Positions 10,416-21,830 of a stretch of DNA of 28,928 nt are shown here, piece by piece. This stretch comes from Haplomitrium mnioides (lineage: Eukaryota > Marchantiophyta > Haplomitriopsida > Calobryales): positions 1-28,928 of the forward strand of contig JBNGIS010017733.1 in assembly GCA_049999725.1 (NCBI GenBank), read 5' to 3'. A program made the position numbers and the translations under genes. Position 1 is the stretch's first letter; each line of letters starts with the position of its first letter. The notes under the pieces were generated by a model, which was not told the origin of the DNA, did not search any database, and was given only the letters and a program-made list of their open reading frames with translations.

Positions 10416-11774
10416 TCTAGCTTTTATCTCATGTAGATTCCTGAATTTGTAACATTATTGGGTGTTGTGCAAAAGAGCCCCTTCTCGCGGCCTAGATGCT
10501 CTATCATAGACTACTCAAAGTGTAGAAAGTATTTGTTGTATTGGAGTATCTTCTTATGTTTGTGGAACATCAAGCTGAGAATCGAGACAAACATTTTGAG
10601 AGTCACTACAAGTGTTTGTCCGTTGTGAAGGTGGAAAGGTGAATTTTGCTTCGAGTCCTCATCTTTGTTTTTCAAGGATGTAGGCTACAATCTCTTATTG
10701 GGCAAGAAAAAAGTCATTCCACCATTGAATATCAAAAGCTGTAAAGAACTTGCAGCAGTTCTCACTTATGTTGGCTCTTATTGCAAAGACCACTTTCTCG
10801 GCATCAACTTCTCTTTCTTCCTTTTGAGATCGTTTGATTTTAGAATATGCCTTGAGAGTAATCAACATTGAACTCAAAATTTTTTCTCCACTTCAGCTAG
10901 GCACTTGAGTTGACAAGTACCATCCGGAAGTAACCAAAATTCATCTGTTTAAAACTGTTTGCTCCAAATCTTTGTCTTGGAATCATTCAATTGGAACTTG
11001 AATTGTTGATTAAAGGTAATATCATGCACCCTTTGAACTAGAGAGGGACGTTGTTGTAGAAACATTTTGAAATCCCAAGTTTCCAACAAAATAATTACCT
11101 GAGGTTTAGGATTTTACGATACTTTACCTTGCTAAGACTCGTAATCGTGAAAGCTTTGACACGTTTCAAATGTTTCAAGAATCGAGTGAACATTTGATCG
11201 ATTTGATCATGAGTATGGCCAAACACGAGAAATCCCACCTTGATTTTTCAAAAAACACTCTTGCCAATAAGGATACTAAGATATCCAAATAAGATAGAAT
11301 TCTTATTCTCTCATGTCGTGTTGTCCAATTGAAGATTCAAAGTTGAAGGTAACAGTCTTTCAAAGTCATATAATATTTTGTTGAGCACACTAACTATCAA
11401 AGTAGAATCACTTCTCAAGTTTCTATAGGTTAAGAAGACCCTTGAAGAAAGAGCGTGATTGAATATTAGGACACCAACAACATGCACACCCACCAAACAA
11501 TCTTTATCATTGTTTTTTGGTGGCAAAGGCCAATGTGGAATAGCAATTTTCTTCTGATCTATTCCATTAATGACACTTCCCTAGTACTTTTGACCATCGG
11601 CATAACACTTTCTTCAATGGTTTGCAAGTTTTGTTCTTTCTTTCATTTGTTGGTCACGATGAAGAAATAGTTGATGATTATGTTTGATTGCATTATCACA
11701 AAGCACAAAAGATATTAAAGTAGTTGAGTAAATCATATGTTGATGTTTTGAACTTCACAAGACAACCTTAGGTT

Positions 11775-12560
11775 CTAAAAATATTAAGGTTGGTTTAAAC
11801 AAATGTTTGGATTGGTAGAAGTGAAAATGTTATAAGAGAATTAAATTTTTTTTAGTAAATTTAAATAGAGGAAAATCTAAGTAATATTCACAATAAGTAC
11901 TTGTGTTTGACTTGAAAAAAAAAAGTTTTGAAAGGAGAAAAACACGATTTGCTAACAAAAGGTCACAAATTAGAACTTCAATTTTAAAGGCAACTTGGAC
12001 TCTTTGTTCGCAAATGAATTAAAAAACTAGAACTGATCTTATACGCGCATAGAATCTATGGGAACAACAACTGATCGTGTGCGCGCATAGGACCAAAGGC
12101 AACAACAACAATATACTGGCTTATTTTGACTATTGTTGCAACTGGTTTTGAAAGAAATAAGAACAAAACCTATATACGTATAGAACTTGCAAACAACAAA
12201 AAACGATTCTTGCTATTGTTTATCTAGTAAATGGCACTTGATTCAAAGCAACAAAAGCAAAACTTGTTGCAAGACTAAGGTCACCACCAACAATCAGATC
12301 CATATCCTTGTTTTATTCGATTGTAGACAAGGTTTGGATTCAACCTAAAAATAGTAGACCTTATGCAAGCATAGACTCTCTTCTCACAACTTAAGTTGCA
12401 AAGAATTATTGGACTCAAATCTTGTTTGCTAAACAACTTAACAAAACAAATATCTTTTGATACTAAGTTGAGAAAACATAACATCTCTAAAACTAAGCTT
12501 TGAGCCTTGAAAAAAGAGCATGGATTAACGAAAGGTTTCAAAATAGAAGAATTTTGTTAC
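11775..12560 (-). other. Intron of the right DUF7869-type copy
   Basis: On the minus strand the donor is AAAG|GTAAC (GT at 12560-12559) and the acceptor is TTTTTAG (AG at 11776-11775), 786 bp. It separates the cysteine-rich exon 1 from the exon with the IDGMDQ-like block. Three palindromes of the ATGCNNGCAT or ATACNNGTAT type lie inside, near 12040, 12080 and 12360. The left arm begins within the same intron. Confidence 0.6.
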
Positions 12561-13444
12561 CTTTGTTGTACTCCAAGATGGATTTTTCTCACATTTATTT
12601 TATTTCTTTGCATGTTTTACAAACAGCAAATCTATTGCATTTTGGAATTTTTGCATTTGGAAAATGAGTTCTCCAATGTTTTGTAAGACCCGAAAAACTA
12701 AGAATGCAATTGTGATCTTTCTCTTTCAAATAAGTTGTGCAGTAGTTATAAACTTCCAATTTTGTAAAATTATTGGGCAAGTTACAAACTTAATTGGTGG
12801 GCATTCTCTTTTAGTATCTCTGAAAAAAAATCTCCATCCACTCACATACAAATACAACTTTAGCAGATAATCCTCTTTTTCCAAAAACGCCTCTAGGATA
12901 TGCGTTTTTAAGATTTTGAATCCTATAGATTCTATCATTCCCTACTAAAAATGTTAATTTGAAGGTTCTTCTACAGACAAAAGTACCATTAGGCAAAGTA
13001 CACGGATTGTCTACATTAGAATCTTTTCTTGGTGTTCCTCATTGCAATGTAATATCTTGATTCTCTATGCTTTGTTGAAAATACGTTTCTCTCATATTTT
13101 TCAAAAAAATTTGTCTTGCACAACGACAAGCAATTATTTCAACAACATGAAATTCTCTTCAATTTGAAAATTGACATTGGATCGAGCTTTTTCTTCACAA
13201 AGCTCTCGTCATGTTGGATTTTCGGCAAAGTGTTTTCATGTAAGGTGCCAACCTATTTGGGTTTTAGCCCAGACAAAGAATTCTTATGTTGTGCTGGTCA
13301 ATTTGGTCCGTAGGCGAATCTAGCCATTGGAGATATTTCATCGTCTTGAAGATCTTGATCATCATCATAAATACTGTTTGTTTCTTCACAATAAGTTTTC
13401 AAATGATGAGATCCTCTTCTCTTATATAAATAGAAGAACTTCAT

Positions 13445-13818
13445 AGCCACACTTCTAATTCTAGAGTTCCTCTTAATTTGGTTTGGCTCTTTGGTTGCTT
13501 GGCTTTGGCTTGCACTCTTGGCTTTCGCTTGCTTATGACCTTAAGTTATATAACTCTATTAGAGTTATCTTGGAGTTGTTACTCATTTGGAAGTTGGTCT
13601 TTGAGTTCTTTTGATAGAAATTTTGAAAAATAGATCAAGTGCTTAAAAACAATTTCTAGAATTTGGAAGAGTATCTACTAGAATTTTTTTAGAAATCATA
13701 CATGTATAGGTAATATTTGGATAAAATTTTTTAATTTTTAAAATTATGTTCTTCGCTTAAAGATAAATTTCTAAATATTTCTAAAAAAAACTATAGAGTC
13801 TTAAAGTGATAATAACAT
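13445..13818. other. A/T-rich region between the DUF7869-type gene and copia element A
   Basis: No coding region is seen. Near 13495-13560 the minus strand still has a low-complexity Lys/Ala/Ser-type stretch (repeats of AGCCAA and related), which may be 5' UTR or coding start of the DUF7869 gene. From 13640 the sequence is simple and A/T-rich, with a possible weak element terminus near 13748-13765. Confidence 0.45.
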
Positions 13819-14372
13819 GTTGGGAGATATGTGTGTGAAGAATAATATGGATTCAACAAATGCAATAGACATATGTGATATCTTCCTCTCTTTACTTGCA
13901 TGTGGCTCATAACTTGATGTACATATATCTTTAACAAAAACAATAATCACATCTCATCATTTTAATCTATTATCCTCCTCTATGGGATGACAGTTAGCAT
14001 TTATACTAAGTATATTTTAGGCTAACTAGGTTTAGTGCTAATCATAGATTAGGCTATTACTTTTATCTTAATCATATTTTAACAAGAAATAATCTATATA
14101 TATCAATCTATTGAATAGAGAAGGAAGTATTTGGAGTATATGATCTAACTACACAATATGAATGCAACACGTTATAAGCAAGTGAATTATCTATTTTTCT
14201 ATATGTAGTCAACTCTTGAGTGATATACAAATTGAACTCTGCATGCAAAGAACGAGAACCAAGAATTGAAATCTCCATATAAAGAACCAGAATCAAGAAT
14301 TGAAGTTTGCATACAAAGAACCAAAATCAGAAATTGAAATCTGCATACAAGACACAAGGAGCTGTAATTCCA
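13819..14372 (+). repeat. Probable 5' LTR of copia element A
   Basis: Starts TGTTGGGAGATATG, a common plant copia LTR opening, and has a TATA-like CTATATATATC near 14093. It may end ATTCCA near 14372. About five bases further on, TTGGTTCATGGG looks like a decayed initiator-Met tRNA primer site (family form TGGTATCAGAGC). No 3' LTR is in the window to compare with, so both ends are provisional. Confidence 0.4.
14230..14363. repeat. 34-bp tandem repeat, four copies
   Basis: Each copy starts AATTGAA and runs through TGCATACAAAGAACC-like sequence to CAAG. Copies begin near 14230, 14264, 14298 and 14332 with a few substitutions each. It lies in the 3' part of the proposed LTR. Confidence 0.8.
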
Positions 14373-14820
14373 AAAATTGGTTCATGGGTATTGCATATAA
14401 CACAAGATCCTACAACATTTCTAAAGACTATTGAGAGTAATAAACACGAAGCTAAGCTACTGTTGACATAATCCAAATTCTAATCAACAAAATTATATAG
14501 ATCATAACTGAATCGCTATGTGATAGAAGCTAAATTTCTAGAAGCCTACACTAAAAATTCCTTGCATAGAAAATTGATTGAATACTGTAAAAATTTGACT
14601 TTACTTAAAGACAATTTCAATCACAAAACAGAACAATCAAGATAGCAATAAATAGAGTTCGGATAAATAATAGCATAGTGATTGAAAAAAAGTATACTCC
14701 TAATTTCTGATTACCTTTCAGAGTAGAAGCAAAAATCACTATTCTTGAGAATTCACACATCAAAAAGAGAGTCATCCATTTCTCAAATTTCAAACACGCA
14801 AAAATAGTTACAGAATCAAA
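14373..14820 (+). other. Untranslated leader of copia element A
   Basis: A/T-rich sequence between the provisional primer-binding site and the gag ATG. No reading frame of note and no other feature seen. Confidence 0.4.
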
Positions 14821-15339
14821 ATGACAACAATTGAAAAACTAAATTTTAGAGAATTGGCTACTAATGGTCATAATTACCTTTCATGGAGTCTTGATATGAA
14901 GACTCACCTCACAACCAAAGAAGTGCAAGATACCATCCTCAAAAATTATGGTCCAATATTACAAGAAAAAGCCATAGCACTCATTTTAATCACACACCAT
15001 GTCACTCCCCTGTTCCAAGCCTTAACCTTTTCAGATGCTGCTTTGAAGGCAGGGGAGTACAGATTCAAGGCTTTCAGGTTCTTTTCTGAGATGGCCCCTT
15101 GCCAGTTATCACTTTGAGGCCTTAAAGATTCTCCCTTCTCTTCCAAGCCTTTAGCACACCACTCACTCTCTTTTGGTTGCACTCAAGTCAGTCATTCATA
15201 CAACCCCAGATCCACATTCATACCCCCGAGCTGGTCTTTGTGTAATTCCTTCACTTTATTCCAAGGGCCCAATAACTCGGACACTGCCACCTTATTGAGG
15301 CTTTGGAGCAAAAATGTGCTTATGACCTGCACCAATGAA

Positions 15340-15560
15340 CAATACAAGAGGACTGGACTCCCCCTCTCAAGGTTGTCACAGAACTGGTACAGCTGAGCCT
15401 AACTATCCTAAGATGAACTAATTCCTAAGTTATACAACAAGCTCAGAAACAGAGAGCATTTACCTCATGATCACTTGGCTGTGTCAAGGGACTTGACTCC
15501 CCCTGTAGAGCTGTCTCAAGGTCTACTCAACTGTCCTGATGTAGTCTAATCTAAAACGTC
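15340..15560. repeat. Degenerate duplication inside the LTR-type insertion
   Basis: A segment starting GGACTGGACTCCCCCT (near 15351) is partly repeated about 135 bp later as GGGACTTGACTCCCCCT (near 15488). Both continue through CTCAAGG, and a similar AACTGTCCTGATG or AACTATCCTAAGATG end follows. Identity is moderate. Confidence 0.45.
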
Positions 15561-16639
15561 TCTTGAATACAAATGCAGAAAGTAAATCTAGTTATACACA
15601 TATGCACAAAACACTCCCAACTATGTACTGCATTAGAAACAGAGTCCTTGAAGGCCCTCTGGACTGATCTCACAAACTGATACTTCCTTTTTGAATCACT
15701 GGTTGCCTTCCAGCCTTCCAACCAACCTCCACCCACACACCCCTCTCTCTAGATAGTTTTTCAACTTCCGTCGCGAGAAGCCCTGAATTTACTTCCTCAT
15801 GCTAGGAAGAGGATTTCTTTCACCCCCACCTCTGGGAGATAGTCTTCCCAACTGCAGGTAGCCCACTCCACCCCGAGCCTCGATAGGTCTTACTCCGCAG
15901 TGCGCGGGCACTAACGCAACCCCCCCCCCTCTCAGCTCCACTCGAATAATTACACCAGAGTGTACTCCGAACACTCTAGGTTGATGTTCTTGCTCAGGGA
16001 ATGTAGAGACGACCCCAAGCTCCTCACTTGGCAGCCTCTCTCGAATTCTCAACTGGCCAGAAATCCCTTCTAGCTCACGTATTGGTCCACCTCCGCTTCT
16101 AGTCCACTCACGGGGACGAGTTCACTTGGATTGCTCGAGCCTCTAGAGCCCCTCACTCAGCGATTCTCGGTGCCCCTTCAGTCCACCTCCCAGCCCCCGC
16201 TTGCCGCCAGAGCTAGTTCACCCGCTTCACGCAGCTTGTCATGGATTCTTCCTCCTGCATTACCTCATTGCAATTTCCTTGCCTTGAGGTTGTTGTCATG
16301 TTCTTAGATTGCTCGTGCATCAACCTGAACAAATTCGGAGGCCCTTGATGTATACCCCCCGAGCACGTGATGATCCTCCGAGCCCTTCTTGTTGAAAGGT
16401 TGTTAATTTTGTTGGCTCGAAATGGGAGGTTGCGACGCGTATCCCGCGAGGTCGTTATTCCCGTTACAACGAAAAGGGAGAGTGTGATGCTTGTCTCGTC
16501 AGTTGGTCGAGAAGCGCTAAGTACAACGGTAACTCTACATGGAGTTTAAAGAATCTTGTAGGCCAAGATTCCGCAGATTCCCATAGAACCAAGTCCGCAA
16601 GGATCCTCGCAGATTTGCCCAAATATTCCCCAGGTCCCC

Positions 16640-17040
16640 TCCGAGTGCTACGTCATCCGCCACCTGACGCCGCCTTGCAAAAGGGTAAGCAGACCGCCAC
16701 GCTGACTCCCTCCTCCGAAGTTGACCTGCTCGTGGCCCGAAGCCCGATGGGCTCCCACCTGCTGCCGCGTGTCCTCTGACTTGCCCGAGGCTTCCAAAGT
16801 CACCACGTCATCCGTAGAGCGTCGTCCGACGCCGCCCCGCAAAGGGGTAGGTGGACCGTCGCACTGACCTCGTGCCAAAGTTGACCCGTGGAACTCTTCC
16901 AAGCTTCTCAGGGCGCGACGTCATCCAAAGGGCGCCATCCGACGTCGCCTCACAAAGGGGTAAGCGGACCGTCGGTTTGACCTTCTTTCGAGGTTGACCC
17001 GCGGACCTTCTGTAGATGTCACGTCATCCGTAAAACCTTC
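16640..17040. repeat. Degenerate 100-150-bp repeats around CACGTCATCC
   Basis: Four successive occurrences of ACGTCATCC (near 16650, 16805, 16919 and 17022) are each followed, where complete, by CGACGCCGCC-like sequence, CAAAGGGGTA, GGACCGTCGC, and AAGTTGACC. Spacing shrinks from about 153 to 104 bp. The words TGACG and ACGTCA resemble bZIP-type sites, which retrotransposon LTRs often carry. A regulatory role is inference only. Another CCACGTCATCCGTGGAAT occurs near 17885. Confidence 0.6.
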
Positions 17041-17234
17041 CTTTGCCGAGTAAGAACTGTGCCGATGTCGCCATTTCGGAACTCCCTTGCCATAAGAACA
17101 ACAAGCGCTTGATGCTCCCTTTGCCAAGTTGTCACCCCACTTGTTGTAAGAACAACAAAGGGCTCCCATAACCCACCGCCCTCTTTGTCAAACTTTTGAA
17201 CGCCGCGACCAAACCCCGTCAAACTTTCTCGCTT

Positions 17235-17760
17235 GTCTTGCTGAATTTGCGATAGGTCATCTTTTCGGCACTGCTTGCTTCTTCCTCTGGTTAGGTCTAC
17301 GCTAAATTGCCTTTCCGGCCAATCCCACCTTGCTTTCCAATTCTTTGATAAATCGCCTTTTCGGTGCATCCTTCCTCTCTCCCAGTTAGATCATCAACAT
17401 ATTGCCCTTCTGGCTCATCTCGTTCTTCCCATTGGACAATTTGCGAGGGATCACCTTTTCAGCATTGTTGCTCTTCGTCTGATTGGATCGTCGATAGGTT
17501 GTCTTTTCGCCGTTACTTTCTCTTTGTCTAACCAGACCTGTGATTCATCCCCTTTTCAACTTCCTTGGTTCTCCTTTGGTCGGATCTGCGCTAAGTCACC
17601 CCTTCAGCTCTTCTCTGGTTCTCCTCCGAATGGATCTGCGCTAAGTCACCCCTTCGACACTCTTTGGTTTTCCTTTGACCGAACCCGCAATAGATCACCT
17701 TTTCGAGTGATCCCCCTTTGCTCTCTGGTTGGGCCTCTAGACGGATCCCTGTTAAGTGGG
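17235..17760. repeat. Degenerate minisatellite of about 60 bp
   Basis: Around eight imperfect units share TCACCTTTTCGGCA, then CTTTGGTTCTCCTTTG and GGATCTGCGCTAAG. The best pair is near 17570-17690, where ATCTGCGCTAAGTCACCCC recurs. The open frame of 173 codons over this stretch arises from the repeat and shows no protein-like pattern. Confidence 0.7.
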
Positions 17761-20700
17761 CCCCCCAAGTTGGAAGACGAATCGAATCCCACTTAATCGG
17801 GATCCCCACTTAGGGAGGGACAATCCCGTTAAGTTTTTCGGGCCCTGCCACTTCTCGTGAAGACTCTTAGGCTCCCTGGAGTTGCCACGTCATCCGTGGA
17901 ATCCCGCGAAGCGCTCCGGAGACGCCACGTTTCCGTGGAATCTCGCACAGCCATTAGAGAACTCCACGTCTCCACGGATTCAAGAGAGAAGGGACGATTA
18001 GACCCTTGCAGAGCGCGCTCACGCTTGCGGGATCGAGGCATCCCCTGCTCCTTGGCCTAGCTTGCCCTTGTGACAATCCTGACCCCTCATTCCTTCTTTG
18101 ATCCTTCCTCTTGATGTGTGGCAGCTGCAGGCCATGTCCGCGGTCTCTCTCTCCTTTGAATGCCTTTGGGTTTCTGCGTTGTAGATCTGCTCTTCCTCCT
18201 CCGATTGCTTCGCCTTGGGTGCGTGTTCCCTTCTTCCCTACTCAGCTTCGAACCCCGCATCCCCATGAGGCCAACGGGTTCTCGCTTGCTCAATTCAGAT
18301 TTTTAGTGGTACCCCTCCCTTAGCTAGCGACCACGGTTCCCTTCTCCTCCTCCGCCATGATCCCGTTCTCCTCCAGGGATTCATGCGCCCTGTTCTTACT
18401 AGCTGATTGAGGTCAATCCACTGCTTCCAAGGTGCCTTCACTCTTGCAAAAGGGACATTGTGCCAATGCTGCTTCCGATTTCCTGAATTTTGCCTTAGTG
18501 CCCCAAATCACTGCCTGACACACCATTTGACAAAATCATGAAGAACAAAATACTTAAATGAATTCAACCCATGATATCTATGAGCTGAACTACAACTCAA
18601 ATTTGATCATATGAGACTTATTTCTTGACCAACTGCAAGATACAATTGGATAAATTTGAGAGTAAAAGATTTCACAACAATCACATAGTATAATAGTGGC
18701 ATGTTTCGTACAGTCTCACAACTTGTAGTATATAGTCATTCAGTAGATGACGATGAACAAATAGAAAAAAAAAATCTATCAACATTTCATGCAACAAATT
18801 GAGCACTGTTAGCACAATCTCTAAACATGACCTTCACACAATACACACAACTCATTGGGCACATGATAATGGTAGAAAAACATCAAATCCTGCTTCTTGA
18901 GAATTCAAAACAAAAACCACCTAGAACACTCCCACCCCCAACAAGATTACAACCATCAACATCTTATAATGCAAATATTGGGTAGAGAAGTGTAAGGAGA
19001 AGAGGTACATTCAAAAGGAGAGGTGGATGATTCTCAAAGAGAGTACGTTCTTTATCATACAGAGGAAGAGGCATACAAAGGATTAACAATAGAACACAAT
19101 GGCAAAATAGAAATACCTTATGTGGGAGAGTTTGAGGTAGAGGAATCTCTAGAGCTTTAATTGACCCAAATGCTAATTTCTAGAAATGCTACAAATGCGA
19201 CATTGTAAGACATGTTAGAACATATTGCAAAGTACGAGCATATTTAGCTAAATTATATAAAGATAGTCTCACTAATGCAACAAGAGAAACACAAGGAAAT
19301 TGAACTAATTCAAGGTCTAATAGAATATGTTAATACACTTGTATTGTTAGAATCTCATACAACCTATATTGATGAAGACATGCCAATAGAAGAACCAACT
19401 AGTTGTACTTTTAGACAATAGTGCTACTCATACTATTTTTAGAAATCAGAAATACTTCACCAAGATTACACCTTCATCTAGAATGGTCATGATGACTAGT
19501 GGAACAAAACAGATTGAAGAAGGACACATTTGAACTGTGGTGATACTCCTTAGAGGCATACTACTCAAAATCACATTAGCAATATATGCACCTACAACAA
19601 CAAGAAACATGATTAGTTTCCAAGACATTAAAGCAAACAACTAGATACATACTAATAACCAAGAAAATAGAGAAGTTCTTCAAATTCTACAAAAAGATAC
19701 TAAAAGATTTCAAATAAGGAAAATACTCCCCCTTCCAAACCCATAGGCTATATGTCACCCAAATACAGACACACTTTCTTGAATCACATACTAAAAATCC
19801 TACTGAATTGTAGTACAAAAGAATAGGCCACGTGGGTACAAATATGTACAACAAAATTTTCAAGGATTCAGTAGGCATACCAAATGTTGCATGTTCACCA
19901 TTCTTGAAAGACCCTTATATGGCTTGTTTATAAGGTAATTTTTCAACCCGTGCAGCAATCACTAAGAAATTTTACAAAATACCACAATTTTTAGAACAAT
20001 TAAATGGAGGCGTTTGCAATACTACAAGACCACCTAGTGGACCATTCAGATTCTTCTTAGTCATTATAGATTCATCTACCAAACGATTATAGTCACTATT
20101 ATCAACTAAAAGTCTTGTTTTCTCTTGTATTTTAGCTAATTTCTTTACTAAAAGCACAAATCGTGAAAATTTCTATAAAGATTTTAAGTGTAGATGGAGC
20201 TGGAGAGTTTATCTCAATCACTTTTGATAACATCCACATAATAACAAGAATAGAAGACTAGTACCTAGTACTATATATACACTTTCAAAATGGCATGATA
20301 GCAGAATCAATCATAAAAAGATTCTAGATAAATGCCCATCCATTATTGGTGCAAGAAAATTTACATGTTGCAGCTTGGAGACATGCAATATTGCATGCAA
20401 TTTCCTAGTGAAATACAAGCCTTCATATTCAGTTCTATATTCCCTCACCACTTGGCATTTAGAATACCTACAAACAAAATGCATTTAGGATCTGGAATGA
20501 ATGAAGATACAAAGAGTGTATCAAAATTACATTGGCACACTAAGTCCACATTTCACAATGATCCAAGTACTCAAAAATTTGACCAAGTTCAATAAATCTT
20601 GCATTCATACTAAATCTTGTAAGAACTACCTAATGCATCTAACTATGCTGCCATAGTTACTCATTCTACAATGACATTGTGAATATTTCTACTACAGTTA

Positions 20701-21439
20701 AACCTACAAAAGCAATAGAAGATGATACACTACCAAAAGCTAAAAGAGGTAGACCTCTAGGTTCTAGGGATTCCCATCCAAGATATAAAACAAATCCTAT
20801 ACAAGTATGAGAACCAAGAGAAAACAATATTACTGCCAAATTTGAAGCTACTCTTCTTATGGATAATAAGGAAATTTCAATCCAATGCATGCACGTATGA
20901 AAAGTTTGGTCTAAGAATCATACTAAAATCAAAAACCAGTTTGCATTCCTCATATTATAGGAAATAAATAATGATATACCAGACCTTATTAGAGTTGTGG
21001 AAGCACAAAACAAAGCAAATTGGCCTTCATGATAAGATGCCATCAATTTAGAACTTGATTCTCTTTTAAATATACAACTTTTTGGTCATGTTATATTAGT
21101 AATGCTGGATACAAACTATACATCCACAAATTTATTTTTGTATGAAAGAGGAATGCAAAGATGAAGTCACAAGATATAAGCCTTGCCTAGTTGCAAAAGA
21201 TTATATACAAATATACATCAGAGATTACGACTTCACCTATGCACCAATTATTGATGCCAAAACATATCAATATATGATAGCATTCACAATGCTTCATAAT
21301 TTGGACATGCATTTGATGGATGTAGTGATGGCTTATCTATATGAAGTTCTAAATACTAAAGTTTTAATGAAGGTGCTTCTTACATTACTCAAGAGAGTGG
21401 ATTTCACAATCAAGGGGAGAGACCAAACAACCTTAATCT

Positions 21440-21830
21440 AGAACTATTATCAAGCATTCAATAGTTGTATGCTACAAAGGAAAGTGGACCTATAGTCCGA
21501 CATGTGAATGGTGTGTTATTCACACTTAATCAGCCTATAGTTGATGGACATCATAGTAGAACCCTTTCTGAGCATTGGAAAAGGCAAAAAAATAATGTAG
21601 AACCTAGTGTCCAATATATGATTAGTGTGCTATACACACCCAATCAGCCTATTGCTGATGGATTCTCCAATGGAACTCTTTTAGAGCATTGGATAGGGTA
21701 AAACATAAAGAGAAGAGCTCATGCCAAAAAGAAAAGAAAAAAAAGGCCAGCAAGTATGCTGTACACACAAAAGTGCATTGTAAAGAATGTACCTAATAAT
21801 GCCCAACAAAAGAAGCAAAGAAAAGCCTTT
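21440..21830. repeat. Insertion with a two-copy tandem repeat of about 110 bp inside the copia A reverse transcriptase
   Basis: Reverse transcriptase likeness stops after the LMKV block (about 21375) and resumes at the LRSIYGFQHSRR block near 21845. The stretch between holds two adjacent copies, about 21480-21592 and 21593-21702. Each contains TCAGCCTAT(A/T)G followed by TGATGGA, and each ends GAGCATTGGA. A Lys/Arg-rich stretch follows. The exact entry points are not clear, and I recognise no family. Confidence 0.6.

Larger units (their letters stand above)
8355..12386 (-). repeat. Right arm of the large imperfect inverted repeat (DUF7869-type element copy)
   Basis: Reverse-complement partner of 1-3968. 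The coordinates give the part with a visible partner. The element copy itself continues rightwards through the first exon of its gene, to about 13.5 kb or a little beyond. The inner terminus begins CCGCTAATTTGAACCAAG at 8355. A weak candidate for the opposite terminus is the GTTCTTCGCTTAAAG-like stretch near 13748-13765, which partly matches the inner end inverted (about 12 of 15 bases). That match is too poor to call a terminal inverted repeat. Confidence 0.88.
9951..13444 (-). pseudogene. DUF7869-type transposase-like pseudogene, right copy (nearly full length)
   Basis: Read on the minus strand from a candidate ATG at 13442-13444 to TAA at 9951-9953. Exon 1 has NPCTLPNGTFVCRRTFKL and then NDRIYRIQNLKNAYPRG (near 12850-13010), the usual N-terminal part of this family. 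Next, in a shifted frame, come a KHWRTHFPNAKIP block and CNRFAVCKTC (12595-12700), the cysteine-rich block that precedes the core. A 786-bp intron follows. Exon 2 has a DQKKIAIPHW block, LQLDNTT with a TGA in place of the next Arg (11311-11313), and GHTHDQIDQMFTRF. It closes with an open C-terminal region of 154 codons. Frameshifts in exon 1 and near 10900-11300 make it non-functional. The role as transposase is inferred from the family and from its place in a repeated element. Confidence 0.75.
15000..18520. mobile_element. 3.5-kb GC-rich LTR-type insertion in copia A gag (probable solo LTR)
   Basis: The insertion begins TGTCACTCCCC and ends GCCTGACA, giving TG...CA ends with a perfect 5-bp inverted terminus (TGTCA/TGACA). 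It is flanked by CACCA at 14995-14999 and 18521-18525, a 5-bp target duplication. The gag frame (THH before, THH after) confirms the point of entry. No gag, pol or other coding domain is visible inside, and no second copy of either end is found, so a solo LTR of a Ty3-like element is the simplest reading. A non-autonomous element is the alternative. Base composition is much richer in G and C than the surroundings. Many TGACG, CACGTCATCC and CCGACG words suggest a CpG-bearing promoter region. Confidence 0.68.

Noticed and set aside
1-12386. Inverted repeat as an assembly artefact (fold-back)
   Set aside because: The arms differ by many substitutions and indels and carry different stops, so they are separate old copies rather than one sequence read twice.
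13748-13765. Outer terminal inverted repeat of the right DUF7869-type element
   Set aside because: Only about 12 of 15 bases match the inner end inverted. In A/T-rich DNA this is not convincing, so it is mentioned but not annotated.
17275-17796. Open frame of 173 codons inside the LTR-type insertion
   Set aside because: It lies over a degenerate minisatellite. Its composition follows the repeat, and no domain or start context supports a gene.
15789-18323. Several GC-rich open frames in the insertion (such as 15789-16052, 17019-17369 and 18111-18323)
   Set aside because: Long open frames are expected by chance in GC-rich DNA. None shows a motif or conservation between the repeat units.
14992-18526. 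A 9-bp duplication (ACACACCAT) suggesting a Mutator-like DNA transposon
   Set aside because: No long terminal inverted repeats are found. Shifting the boundaries by a few bases gives TG...CA ends with a 5-bp duplication, which fits an LTR insertion better.
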